Counted from the stretch's first letter, positions 11,374 to 21,876 are shown. The stretch: 64,000 bases of DNA from Solenopsis invicta (GCF_016802725.1 NC_052671.1:25545728-25609727), one strand, 5' to 3'. Notes: generated by a model from the sequence alone, not told the origin. Translations and numbers: made by a program.

Positions 11374-11589
11374 TCAAATAACGGCTCTTTTATTTATCCA
11401 CGAATTATGCGATCCATCGAATCCCAGCCATTTAACGTAGACTTTATTTCCTTCCTTTCTCAAAATTTTCTCGACAAGGAAAACGACCGGATACTTCGCT
11501 TGCCATTGTATGTAATTCAAGAGCGATGCCAAAAACTGTTCAAACGAGCGACTGATGCAATACTGATCGTTAAATGGTGATGTTTGCAG
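11374..11589 (-). CDS. Chromodomain ORF, left arm, convergent with PolB
   Basis: An open frame of 71 codons with no ATG of its own (a stop lies directly upstream at 11590-11592), so it may be the last exon of a longer gene. The C-terminal half is a clear chromodomain: VEKILRKEGNKVYVKWLGF, then SHNSWI. Chromodomains bind methylated histone tails. In Polintons and some retroelements one is fused to the integrase, where it steers insertion; no integrase core is visible here. The right arm carries a nearly identical copy at 13481-13696. Confidence 0.65.
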   Translation of the reverse strand: MQTSPFNDQYCISRSFEQFLASLLNYIQWQAKYPVVFLVEKILRKEGNKVYVKWLGFDGSHNSWINKRAVI

Positions 11590-11768
11590 TTATTAATGTT
11601 GTATAGATGGAGAGTGGAGGCTTCCCCCTCTTTTCAATAATTGCATCCTCGTTATCGCTTGAACATGTCACGACACGTTTTTGCGTTCCGGCAACGTTGT
11701 ACAAGAACGAAATATGAACAACCTATATGAAACATGAAAAAAACGAAGTGTTTCATGTACGTCATATA

Positions 11769-13090
11769 CGAGGTGTGTTCAAAAAGTATCGCGAATTTTG
11801 AATTTTCGCGGGTTACGTATATTCGAATTTCGATCTTTTTGTGGCGTTATGTTGGTACTCATGTCTCTCACTTATGCCGACAAGCTCGGCCATTTTGAAT
11901 GTTCACTTAATTGTTGACAGCTGCTTTGCTTGCACGTGTTTTGGATCGTCTTCGATTTTTACCTATTCAAAAAAATGGATCAAAGAACCTGTATCAAATT
12001 TTGTGTGAAAAACGAAATTAAGTGCGCGGATGCATTCCGAATGTTGACTGTGGCATACGGAGAAGCTACCTTGGACCGAAGCAACGTTTATCGGTGGTAC
12101 AAAATGTTCTCAGAAGGCCGAGAAGATGTGAACGACGAAGAGCGTGCCGGACGCCCGAGCACTTCAACAACAGACGAAAAAATTAATGAAGTGGAGAAAA
12201 TGGTATTGGCCAATCGTCGAATCACCGTTAGAGAAGTTGCTGAGGACCTAAACATATCGATTGGCTCGTGCCATTCGATTTTTATCAATGATTTGGGCAT
12301 GAGACGGGTCGCCGCGAAATTCGTACCAAAATTGCTCAATTGCGACCAAAAACAGCATCGCATGAACATTGCTAATGAGATGTTGGACTCTGTCCGCGAC
12401 GACCCAAATTTGCTCCAGAGGGTCATAACTGGTGACGAATCGTGGGTTTATGGTTATGACGTGGAAACCAAAGCTCAATCATCTCAATGGAAGCTGCCGC
12501 ACGAACCAAGACCGAAAAAAGCGCGCCAAGTTCGGTCGAATGTGAAAGTTTTGCTGACAGTTTTCTTCGATTGCAGGGGCGTGGTGCATCATGAGTTCTT
12601 GCCACAGGATAGAACGGTCAATAAGGAATATTACCTGCAAGTTATGCGCAATTTGCGCGAAGCAATCCGCCAGAAACGCCCGGATTTGTGGAAGAACAAA
12701 AATTGGCTTTTGCACCACGATAACGCCCCTGCTCACACATCGTTGCTTGTGCGCGACTTTTTGGCCAAAAACAACACACTAATGATGCCGCAGCCACCGT
12801 ATTCCCCAGATCTGGCCCCCTGTGACTTTTTCTTGTTCCCTAAACTGAAGAGGCCCATGAAAGGACGACGTTACGCTACGCTTGACGAGATAAAGACGGC
12901 ATCGAAGGAGGAGCTGAACAAGATAAAAAAAAATGATTTTTTGAAGTGCTTCGAAGATTGGAAAAACCGTTGGCACAAGTGTATAATATCTCATGGGGAT
13001 TACTTTGAAGGGGACAAAATAGATATTCATGAATAAATAAATAATTTTTGAAAAAACACAAAATTCGCGATACTTTTTGAACACACCTCG
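11769..13090 (+). mobile_element. Intact mariner (copy B) at the palindrome axis
   Basis: A 1,322-bp mariner with TA duplications at 11767-11768 and 13091-13092. The inverted ends read CGAGGTGTGTTCAAAAAG, and the inner part reads GTATCGCGAATTTTG. It contains one uninterrupted transposase gene. An internally deleted copy of the same family lies at 26531-27462. It was inserted after the palindrome formed or at its axis, since the arm sequence resumes directly on either side. Confidence 0.95.
11975..13036 (+). CDS. Mariner transposase, intact
   Basis: A 353-residue DDD transposase that cuts and pastes the element at TA sites. The start is the ATG of MDQRTCIKFCVKNEIK; upstream frame without ATG was ignored. 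N-terminal paired helix-turn-helix (about residues 1-110), linker, then the catalytic core with GDESW, LLHHDNAPAH and YSPDLAPCDFF. Exactly 34 residues separate the second and third aspartates, the D34D signature of mariner. The linker motif is WKLPHEP, a variant of WVPHEL. Ending EGDKIDIHE. Nothing is visibly damaged, so activity is possible. Confidence 0.95.
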   Translation: MDQRTCIKFCVKNEIKCADAFRMLTVAYGEATLDRSNVYRWYKMFSEGREDVNDEERAGRPSTSTTDEKINEVEKMVLANRRITVREVAEDLNISIGSCHSIFINDLGMRRVAAKFVPKLLNCDQKQHRMNIANEMLDSVRDDPNLLQRVITGDESWVYGYDVETKAQSSQWKLPHEPRPKKARQVRSNVKVLLTVFFDCRGVVHHEFLPQDRTVNKEYYLQVMRNLREAIRQKRPDLWKNKNWLLHHDNAPAHTSLLVRDFLAKNNTLMMPQPPYSPDLAPCDFFLFPKLKRPMKGRRYATLDEIKTASKEELNKIKKNDFLKCFEDWKNRWHKCIISHGDYFEGDKIDIHE

Positions 13091-13372
13091 TACGTCAGAC
13101 GTTTCTCCAACGTTTTTTTCATGTTTCATATAGGTGGTTTATATTTCGTTTTTAACGTTCTTATACATGTTTCATTCAGTGTTTCACGTACGTCATGTAC
13201 ATCAGACGTTTCTTCAACGTTTTTTTCATGTTTCATATAGGTGGTTCATATTTCGTTTTTAACGTTATTATACATGTTTCATTCAGTGTTTCACGTACGT
13301 CATGTACATCAGACGTTTCTCCAACGTTTTTTTCATGTTTCATATAGGGTGTTCATATTTCGTTCTTGTACA
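13091..13372. repeat. 107-bp tandem repeat at the palindrome axis
   Basis: The block acgtttttttcatgtttcat recurs at about 13110, 13217 and 13324, a period of 107 bp. There are two full units and a partial one. Units include GTTTCATTCAGTGTTTCACG and TACGTCATGTACATCAGACG. The left arm has a single short piece of it before the mariner (11745-11766) in direct, not inverted, orientation, placing the axis close to 11746. It is non-coding. By position it could be the terminal repeat of a linear element. Confidence 0.8.
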
Positions 13373-13480
13373 ACGTTGCCGGAACGCAAAAACGTGTCGT
13401 GACATGTTCAAGCGATAACGAGGATGCAATTATTGAAAAGAGGGGGAAGCCTCCACTCTCCATCTATACAACATTAATAA

Positions 13481-13696
13481 CTGCAAACATCACCATTTAA
13501 CGATCAGTATTGCATCAGTCGCTCGTTTGAACAGTTTTCGGCATCGCTCTTGAACTACATACAATGGCAAGCGAAGTATCCGGTCGTTTTCCTTGTCGAG
13601 AAAATTTTGAGAAAGGAAGGAAATAAAGTCTACGTTAAATGGCTGGGATTCGATGGATCGCATAATTCGTGGATAAATAAAAGAGCCGTTATTTGA
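13481..13696 (+). CDS. Chromodomain ORF, right arm
   Basis: Inverted copy of the ORF at 11374-11589, 71 open codons without an ATG, preceded by a stop at 13478-13480. It has the same chromodomain (VEKILRKEGNKVYVKWLGF). It points toward the end of the right-arm polymerase copy. It is as well preserved as the left copy even though the neighbouring polymerase has decayed. Confidence 0.6.
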   Translation: MQTSPFNDQYCISRSFEQFSASLLNYIQWQAKYPVVFLVEKILRKEGNKVYVKWLGFDGSHNSWINKRAVI

Positions 13697-13884
13697 TTTA
13701 TATACATATATATATTTTGTAATACACGCATATATTTGTAATAAACATTGTAATGCAAAATCGACTTAAATTAGTAATAAGGATAAGTATCGCATTAACT
13801 GTCAAATAGTATTACAAAATGTTATAAAAATATAAATAAAATATTAAAAGTATAAAAAGTATTAACCTAATTACAATATATGTA

Positions 13885-16800
13885 TTACGATGGTATACGC
13901 CAATGTCCTCAAGGCAATGTTTCAGTAGAATCAGGCAAGATGTAACGCTTGTCATCGAACGGGCTGAGAGCAATCTTTCTCTCTTTGATTGTGTGTACAT
14001 CGTGGAGCTTCGAACGTTATAGTTCGTTCTACAACGCTATTCTTTACACTTTTCGCCTTTTTTGTATCTTTTTTCCCTTCTACTTTCACCGCATACATTT
14101 TTGCTCTTAGCCCTACAAATTCGGTCATAATCTTGCCGCAATTCTCGTTTTTCATTAGCCCTGGAACCTTTTTATTCGCGAGAGGCATATTATATACGTT
14201 GTCCGCGGGATAATCACTCGTGTCGTATCTCGCGATATCACGTTTCATATCCATGTATACATTGTCACACTCAATGACATAGATGAGGCTGTCTTTGTCT
14301 GTATAGAGTATCTTACATTTATCTTTATACAATGGCAGCATATAATCGTAGTGAAATTCGTAAAGGCAGATTTTCGAAATGTCGAGAATACACATACCGA
14401 CATATATTGGTTTGTTAAATTTTACCGATAGTTTACGCATTTCTATGGCAACCAGATTTTCTGCGAAAACGCTGCGACTATGAAAATTCGAAGCAGCAAT
14501 CATGGCCTCTACCCCGTAACGACCTTTCCATTGCGTTACTAATTTTATATTAACGTGATTACGTACATTTTCCATGGTTTTACCGAAAACTGCATTATTC
14601 ATTAATTTGTATAAATTTTTCTCGAAATCATATTTCGCGTTCGTTCGAAACTCTGTATTTAATTCTATATAATCGCGGAGCCAGGTGGATTGAGCGAATT
14701 GAAGTACGCGATGTATCTTTACGATTCGAAGCCCGTGACGCATACACTGTTGAAGATTGCGGTAGTGGATGACGTAACGCTTTTTATCATGCACTGTCGC
14801 TAGTAATTTCTTCTGCCTTGACCCTGGAGGCTTATCGCTCGAAGGACAAAACGGTAAGTCACTGTGTCGATCGTGCAGCTGATTCTCATATGCAAGGTCG
14901 ACTTCCAGTATATATCCGGTGTCCGAGTCAAATGCGATCGCGTTTACATCGAAATTGTCAACGTTTTCGACCCATTTAAATTCACCGTATGGCAACGGTT
15001 GACACATTGCCCACCCATACAGATTATTCACATCATTATACATCAAATAGGTCGACGGTTTTGACGGATCGTACGATTTCATGTACTTATTATTAGCCTT
15101 CGCATATCTGCCCGAACACTGGCTTAAACCGCCACGAATCCCACGTTCCACGTAAAGTAGCATTTCTATGTCCGTAAGCAACTCGAATCTTATACCTGTT
15201 TTCTTCAACATTGTATCCCACGTGTAGCCTGGCAATGTATAGTAATGCGCAGGGTCCAAACCGTAACTCTGCATGCTTTTGTCGTGAAAGTTTTCGAATA
15301 TGTCGGCTAATAATAAGACATCTGTTTTCAAATATAAATCGCTATATTCGCCCAGCGTTTCAATTGCGAACCGTTGCCATACGTTCTCGGCATGAGCGTA
15401 ATCATGCTCTAATACCGTCTGTCCGCTAAGTGAACTGTAGAACGATTCGCGCGGAGGTAAACGCGCTTCTAAAAGCTTTTCGGCATCATCAACGTACTGT
15501 ACGGAAAAACGCCTTTGCGCGTGAGGAATTCGAAATCCTCGTTTGACAACGTGGAAAATTCGGAACGAGTAATGTTTAATTGTTCAATATCTAGAAACGA
15601 CGCCAATTTTTCGAGACTCGCACTTAGGAATTTATATGAGTCGATGAATCGAAATCGCATACAATTTCGTACTTCGCCCGATTTTGTTCCTACACCGGTA
15701 GCTGCGACGTGTTTAGTAAACAAAATATATTTTTCTTTATTAATCGGTAGTAGGTCGATCTTGCCTTCGAACGCGGTAGAAATTTCTTTTATTATGAAAT
15801 GCGCGTCGCAACCGCTCAAATTGTGAAAAACGACTGTAATAACGTACGTATTCTTATAATTTAAATTACATTTATTATGGGCAGGACCGCGATACTTGCC
15901 GGTCAAATGACAGTAATCACGCATCCGCCGATTATCAAGCCACTCGTTACGGGTAAGGCCCGTATCTGGTATAAACGGTTTTTCGCATATATGATAATTT
16001 ATTGCGTTTAAAAATGCCTCTTTCTGCTGTATAGTTAATTGTTCCATTGGAACATTGGCGGATATTCGGGCTTTCATATCGTGCGCAAGATTTTCTAACT
16101 CTTTCGCGAACCACGCGACGCAGTCCTTATCGCGGCGAAAACGATACATCGATAACGCGTCGTCGTATGAGCATTTAACATATTAAGCTATGCTGTATAC
16201 CTCGTGGTGTTGATACGCGAAACTCGTCGTGTTCTCTGTTTCGTTCTTCTCCATCTTCTTCAATATGCACTCCAAATCAGCGTAAATTACAAATGGGACG
16301 CGCTCCTTGTTGTTGTATGAGTCGAATTCTAGCCATTTCTGGTCCTTTCTCGGTAGTTTGATGGCGGAGTTTATTTTCTTGCACTCCATGTCGTGCAACT
16401 GCAACTTTTCCTCTGAGTGGAAGTAATGCAGGCAACTGTAATAAACGTATTATTTTTTACTAAACAATAATTAAAAATTTTTTTTTATATTATTACACTT
16501 ACCGATCGCAGATGAATTTCTTGTGTTCCTTTTTGTTTATCTGTGAGCTGACCAGTCGCGACAGGTTCTTAATCCAGGCAAAGTGATCGTGGGTGACGTC
16601 GTGTTTATCTTCCACGTAGAAGAGATTGACGTGTTTTTCCTTCTTATCTTCGGTCAGTCGTAACGGTACAATGTATTCTAGGTTTTCTTTTTTGTCCAAT
16701 TCGGTAGTGTACACATTCACAGACACGCCGTTTAAACGTTCAAATTTTCCAATGTCTTTTACTTTCATTGGAAATTGTATATCGTTAAACTTCCAAACAG

Positions 16801-17623
16801 TCGAATAATTCGGATACGATGACACTCGGTTTGCATGATTTTTGGCGGGGTACAGGGCAGTCGCCATGGACCACGCGAAGCAAGCATGGTCCTTCGAATG
16901 TACATTAATTATTGCACGCTTGTCACTTACCGACAGCGGCAATTCGAAGTAACATCCCGCGTGCATGGAATTAAGCTTGTTTATATTCACCATTAAGTTT
17001 TCGATTCGGTGTAACGCCCAGCCACTATCGCGTTCCTGAAACTCGTCGAGCATCGCTAATATCACTTCGATTACACGCTGCTCGTACCATTCGCACAAAT
17101 TTGATGCTCTGTATAGTTCATAGTTCTTCGTCGCGAGACTTTTATTATCGCGGTCGTCACGAAAGTTTACAAATTTACCGTTGAATACGGTATTCACCTT
17201 CACATTTCCATGTTTCCCGATAGCGTCTCGCACTTGCTCGATCACCAAATCACTAGCGTCTTCCAAGAAATGCCACGGTTCAATATAATCAGCGTTTATG
17301 ACAGCACCCGTAAGAATACGTGACTCAAACGCGGCCTCGATCTCGCGCCAGATGAGCGATCTTTTATCACCGGTGCCAGCGTGCGCACCACCTCCAACGT
17401 GCACAAAACGTCTTTCTAATTGCGCTTTTGCACCCGCGAGTCGCGCGATTCTCGCCACTATGGATTGTCTATGTCCGACGGTGAGTCGAGGACGTTTGGC
17501 ACTGCTACAACATTCTTCGAGATGTGCGAGGCACTCTTCGCATCGTTCCACCCATGCACGACACTCCTCTTGAGTAGCGATCTGCGAGCATTGCTCGAGC
17601 AGTTCGCGTTCAATGTTCTCCAT
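13885..17623 (-). pseudogene. Family-B DNA polymerase, right-arm copy, broken
   Basis: Inverted copy of the gene at 7373-11185. Exon 1 (17623-16503) is fully open and the same length as the left exon 1. The intron (16502-16436, 67 bp) keeps GTAAGT and TTACAG. Exon 2 is damaged in four ways. A Tyr codon is changed to TAA near 16184. A 2-bp loss shifts the frame near 15500. Motif C reads YTDKDSL instead of YTDTDSL (about 14297). A deletion of about 64 bp near 14017 shifts the tail. It therefore cannot make a working polymerase. Confidence 0.88.
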
Positions 17624-17838
17624 TTTCAATTATTAGTACGTTGTCTCGGAACACTCGCAAATTTTTTATTTACACGAGTTACAGTATGTGCAGAACGCGA
17701 TATTATTCTTGATGTAAACTTCCAAAAAAGCGCGTTATTATTTCCGGCCACTGATCAACTGGATCCAGCAAAATTTCTTTATCCGCTGACGATAGATTCG
17801 ATACGCTTCAAAGACATCTACTGATGTCTGAGCGCTAA

Positions 17839-18162
17839 TTACATATCTATTATACGTTGTCTTTTTGTCTGACGAAAAATTGCATCTAGCGGGGGCATGA
17901 AAGATGTATCCCCACCACTCGAAGATCCCATAGAATATTCTAGATCATTCGTATACATTTGCATCAGTGTGTGATACTCTACATTAGAAATCTCGATCGA
18001 GCAGAGGGAGACTTGCGCGCATATTTGCAGCGGCGCGTGCGAACCTGTCCATACGTGTTCATGGCTAATGATACATCGTACGATTCGTCTTCGATGTAAT
18101 TCGATACCTTTGCAATTAACCGCCGTCAAAATACACGGCAAGGCCATGCCTGAGAGCTGCAT
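17839..18162 (-). CDS. Small conserved ORF, right arm
   Basis: Counterpart of 6828-7142: 107 codons starting MQLSGMALPCIL and reading divergently outward relative to the polymerase exon, in the same direction as the right polymerase copy. Differences from the left copy are mainly single residues, plus a changed C-terminal end (FRQTKRQRIIDM). Function unknown. Confidence 0.4.
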   Translation of the reverse strand: MQLSGMALPCILTAVNCKGIELHRRRIVRCIISHEHVWTGSHAPLQICAQVSLCSIEISNVEYHTLMQMYTNDLEYSMGSSSGGDTSFMPPLDAIFRQTKRQRIIDM

Positions 18163-18212
18163 CGGCAAATATAGTTTGAATAAAGAAAATTCTATAACTC
18201 TCGAACGGTAGG

Positions 18213-18440
18213 CTAGAAAATTACGAGACTTGAAAAGTTATACGTACTGGAATACTGTCTTCCAATTGGATCCAGGAAGAATAAGAAATTAGATAGAAAA
18301 AATTTATAATATAATAGCGAGCGTAAAATAGCGGCGTTTGCTTCACCTACAATGTAATAATATATCTTTCGTCTTCGATGTAATCGTATACCTTTGTGAT
18401 TAGCCGCCGTCAAAATACGCGGTGCGACGGAGGATGCTCT
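18213..18440 (-). repeat. Diverged partial repeat of the arm's outer end
   Basis: Positions 18365-18425 resemble the arm at 18075-18135: the tcttcgatgtaat and ccgccgtcaaaatac blocks, read as KGIxLHRRR on the minus strand. The match is weaker than between the two arms. This suggests a third, older copy of the element's outer end directly abutting the right arm. No intact gene. Confidence 0.45.
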
Positions 18441-18462
18441 CGCTGAGCGAACCCTTCGTCAG

Positions 18463-19125
18463 TTGCAATTATACCGTCGCGCAATTAAAAACGCATACGA
18501 TCGTGTCGCGAATAAAATCAAAATTGATCGTCGCGCGGAGGAGGAACAAATCGTAGAGGAGGAAGAGAATGGCGAAAATGGGGAAAATATTGTCGTGGAA
18601 AATATTCACGACATCCACAACCCTCTTTCTTCATCTTTCAATAGACAAAACATCATAGTAATTGCGACCAGAGAATCTCTCCTCTATGAAATAATGCATC
18701 TACATTCTCCTCCTCCTCCACCTATTTCTCCTGAACCAGAAAACGAGGAGGAAGAAAAGGAACAGAGGGAGAGGCAGGAGGAGAAACAGAAGGAAGAGGA
18801 TAAGGAAGAAACAGAAAAGGTACAACAAGAACAGGAGGAGGAAGAAGAGGAACAGAAGGAGAGGCAGGAGGAGAAACAGAAGGAAAAGGATAAGGAAGGG
18901 GATAAGGAAGAGAGAGAAGAGGTACAACAAGAACAGGAGGAGGAGGAGGAGGAGGAGGAAGAAGAGGAACTGCTTGGAGAAATTCGAGAAAATTATGCTA
19001 TGTTGCGATACCTTAGGGATATTCTTCCTGAAAACGAGCTAAGAGACAATATGTTTAATCTTGTAAGAAGCGAGATGCTCGACATCTTCGTGGAGGACGA
19101 GGAGGAGGAGGACGAAAGACAATAA
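18463..19125 (+). CDS. Glutamate-rich ORF, unknown
   Basis: Frame is open from 18400 but without an ATG until about 18694, so it may be an exon or a decayed gene. The N-terminal part is basic and helical (LYRRAIKNAYDRVANKIKID). A Pro stretch (SPPPPPISPEPE) is followed by about 100 residues of Glu/Lys/Gln-rich low complexity, probably coiled coil. It ends with a less repetitive tail (LLGEIRENYAMLRYLRDILP). It lies between the right arm and the point where BEL pol resumes, and has no partner at the left arm. I do not recognise a family. Confidence 0.35.
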   Translation: MQLYRRAIKNAYDRVANKIKIDRRAEEEQIVEEEENGENGENIVVENIHDIHNPLSSSFNRQNIIVIATRESLLYEIMHLHSPPPPPISPEPENEEEEKEQRERQEEKQKEEDKEETEKVQQEQEEEEEEQKERQEEKQKEKDKEGDKEEREEVQQEQEEEEEEEEEEELLGEIRENYAMLRYLRDILPENELRDNMFNLVRSEMLDIFVEDEEEEDERQ

Positions 19126-19127
19126 TA

Positions 19128-19966
19128 GTGATCAAGGATACGAGCAGTACCACCAAGGTGCGAATCGTATTTGACGCGTCCGCTAAATCAAGTACCGGCG
19201 TGTCTTTGAACGACGTAGTGATGGTAGGTTCGTTAATACAGGACAAATTATTTACACATTTAATTAGATTCCGCGCATATAAATATGTCATCACCGCGGA
19301 TATTGAGAAAATGTATTTGCAAATAAGATTGCACGAGTGTATCGGCGTTACCAACGACTGCTATGGCGACGAAATGACGAGATAGAGACGTTGCAATTTA
19401 ATACTCTCACGTTCGGCGTCTCGTCTTCGTCCTTTCTTGCGATCCGAATTTTGCATAAATTAGCGGACAATGAACGCGAAGTATATTCTAAGGCAGCCGA
19501 AATTCTCAAGTCCCATCTGTACGTAAATGACCTTTTGGCCGGAGCCGATAGCGTTGAAAAAGTTCGAACAGTTAGAGAGAAAATAATTGCGCTGCTCGCA
19601 CAGGGCGGCTTCGCAATCAGACAATGAGCGTCCAATGATGAGCGTTGTGTAAATAATCTCGCGGTCGGTGCGCTTCACACGAAATTCACATTCGGCGGGG
19701 ATCGCTCTTTAAGAACGCTTGGCGTAATGTGGTGCGCGCGGAACAATGAAATATGCTATTCCATACGGCCAATCAAAATCGCGAAAAATTTAACAAAACG
19801 GAGTATATTATCGGAAATAGCAAAGATATTTGACCCGTTGGGCTTGTTGGACCCCGTCGTATTATATGCTAAAAAATTGATGCAGGATGTATGGAAATGC
19901 AAATTAGATAGGGACGAGTTCGTGCCGCAAAGCGTGTACACTGAATGGCTGGATTTCGTTGGATAA
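19128..19966 (+). pseudogene. pol: BEL/Pao reverse transcriptase, broken
   Basis: pol resumes at KDTSSTTKVRIVFDASAKSS, the conserved RT entry block of BEL/Pao, followed by ITADIEKMYLQIRLH (catalytic Asp of motif A). A frameshift near 19380 moves into LQFNTLTFGVSSSSFLAIR and HLYVNDLLAGAD. The usual YVDD reads YVND, so a catalytic Asp is lost. Another break near 19625 precedes the thumb/connection part (SEIAKIFDPLGLLDPVVLYA) that ends at a stop near 19966. Sequence corresponding to the RT's first third is missing across the PolB insertion. Confidence 0.85.
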
Positions 19967-20005
19967 CTTGAGACAATAGATCAAATATCAATCGATCAAA
20001 GATTA

Positions 20006-20523
20006 TTGGTCGACAATTATCAAAGCACTCAAGTCCACGGATTTTGTGACGTTAGCGGCGTCGCATACGGCGCGTGCCTGTACATACGCTCGGCGGGAAA
20101 GGACGGCAATACGGTCATTAAATTATTGTGCGCTAAATCACGCGTCGCGCCGTTAAAGATTATCACCATACCTCGTCTCAAACTTTGCGGCGCGTTACAA
20201 TTGGCCCGATTGTATAATGAAGTAAGCATCGCATTACCCTTTACCCCTTCCAAAACATTTTTCTGATGCGATTTGACCGTCGTTTTGCACTGGCTGAACG
20301 GTGCCTCATTTGCTCAATTCATTCGTGGCGAATCGCTTCCCGGAGATACAAAGGCTTACGGATCCGAAGAAATGGCGATATGTTAGATCAGAGGACAACC
20401 CCGCCGATGCGATATCACGAGGTCAGCTACATCATGCATTTTCAAAAAATTGGACGTGGTTTTCCGGACCGACATGGTTACGGAAAAGCAAAAGCGATTA
20501 GCCTAACAAACTTGTACAAATAA
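20006..20523 (+). pseudogene. pol: BEL/Pao RNase H, broken
   Basis: The block VHGFCDVSGVAYGACLYI is the RNase H active-site start of BEL/Pao. RLKLCGALQLARL follows. A frameshift near 20260 separates this from the C-terminal part, KKWRYVRSEDNPADAISRG (20340-20400), which contains the conserved NPAD block. It degrades the RNA strand of the hybrid during reverse transcription. Not translatable as one frame. Confidence 0.8.
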
Positions 20524-20555
20524 ACGAGACACTCAAATTAAAAAAAAATGTTTGT

Positions 20556-21388
20556 TTGTTGACCGGACAGTACGACTCTGAAATTTTCGAAAGATACTCT
20601 TCGCATTCGGAACTACTCAGGATTATTGCATATTGCTTGAGATTTCTACCCAGCAATAAACATACCAGTTCGTTGTGTTTGAGTGAAATAGACGAGGCAG
20701 AAACACGAATACTGCGAATCGTACAGGCCGATCGATTTTGCTCCGAGATTAAGGAACTCGAGAACGGATGTTCCGTGAGCAAGGGCAAAGTTGCGAATTT
20801 AAGTCCATTTTTGGACGACCACGGCTTGATTCGTGTGGGAGGGCGTCTCCAAAAATCGAATTTGGCATTCTCACGTAAGTATTCGATTTTGATTCCTAGC
20901 CGACACAAGTTAACCGAACGTATCATTTACGAGACTCACGAGGTGCATCATCACGCGGGCATTCAAACAACGCTGTACATTTTGCGGCAAAAATACTGGT
21001 TGGTCGACGGGCGCAATCAAGTACGAAAAATCGTGCGTGCGTTCGATGCTTCCAATTCGATGCTAAGGCAATCGAATCTGCCGGCGGCTCGTGTATGCGA
21101 GGCAATACCCTTTGCTAATACCTGAATAGATTTTTGCGGCCCATTCTATATCAAAGAAAAGAAATACCGCAATCGAACACGAGTCAAGGTGTACGTATGC
21201 GTTTTCATATGCATGTCCGTGAAAGCGATGCACCTCGAGATCGTGAGCAACTTCTCAACGGACAGATTTCTCGCAGCGTTGCGATGGTTCGCAGCAAGAC
21301 GGGGACTGCCGCGGCACGTCTACTTCGATAACGGGACTAAGTTTATAGGAGCGAATAATCAACTGAAAAAATTGTACGTCTTAATTAA
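20556..21388 (+). pseudogene. pol: BEL/Pao integrase, N-terminal part, broken
   Basis: Contains the zinc-binding HHCC region (ETHEVHHHAGIQTTLYILRQ; the distal cysteine pair is damaged). After stops near 21125 comes the catalytic core: HLEIVSNFSTDRFLAALR and VYFDNGTKFIGANNQL with the second acidic residue. The frame ends abruptly at 21388, where the Kolobok-like element begins at a TTAA. It continues at 24340. Confidence 0.82.
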
Positions 21389-21654
21389 GGGGGAACACCA
21401 CGGTGACGGTTTCAAAAAATCGATTTTTTTTTGCATTTTTGTGATGTTTGGAGTCTTAAAAATATGTCCCTATAATATTATGGTGAAATTCGTAACGGAA
21501 CTATAGTAAATATGTCATAGAGTAGAACTTGGTCAGATGCCGCTAGTAGAACCGGCCGCGCACTACCTGAAAAGATTCGGCAGTCCCCTTGATCTGTCTG
21601 TAGGGAGTTTTACCGGTATTCTTTTGTTGTCTACGTGCTTGAGTTCTGTTGTAT

Positions 21655-21876
21655 AGTATGTATACCCAGCGACTTTGAATCTGTCCATGGGGAAATTTTC
21701 TAAACTGAGAAGTCGCTATCTTTCTACATACTTACAGTTCATGATTAACGTAACGACCAACAAGCTCTAGTCGTTTCATTAACCATGAACTGCGAGTATG
21801 TAGAAAGTGGTGACTTCTCAGTTTGGAAAATTTCCCCATGGACAGAATCAAAGTCCTTGGGTGTACATATGTTTTT
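21655..21876. repeat. Hairpin in the 5' part of the Kolobok-like element
   Basis: Arms of roughly 90 bp pair imperfectly. CATGGGGAAATTTTC (about 21686) matches GAAAATTTCCCCATG (about 21826), and the GTATGTAGAAAG strings match as well. The spacer around 21760 is short. It lies between the terminal repeat and the transposase start. It could be a subterminal structure of the transposon or an older nested fold-back. Confidence 0.7.

Larger units (their letters stand above)
6782..18212. mobile_element. Palindromic PolB/chromodomain element inserted in BEL/Pao pol
   Basis: The left arm (6782 to about 11746) and right arm (about 13330 to 18212, reversed) are highly similar over about 5 kb. Each carries, from the outer end inward, a small ORF, a two-exon family-B DNA polymerase gene, and a convergent chromodomain ORF. 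A mariner (11769-13090) and a 107-bp tandem repeat occupy the axis. A protein-primed-type PolB plus a chromodomain recalls Polinton/Maverick and adintovirus-like elements. However, I find no RVE integrase core, packaging ATPase, capsid or adenain-type protease here, so the assignment to that group is inference. The head-to-head arrangement may be an inverted dimer. Confidence 0.7.
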
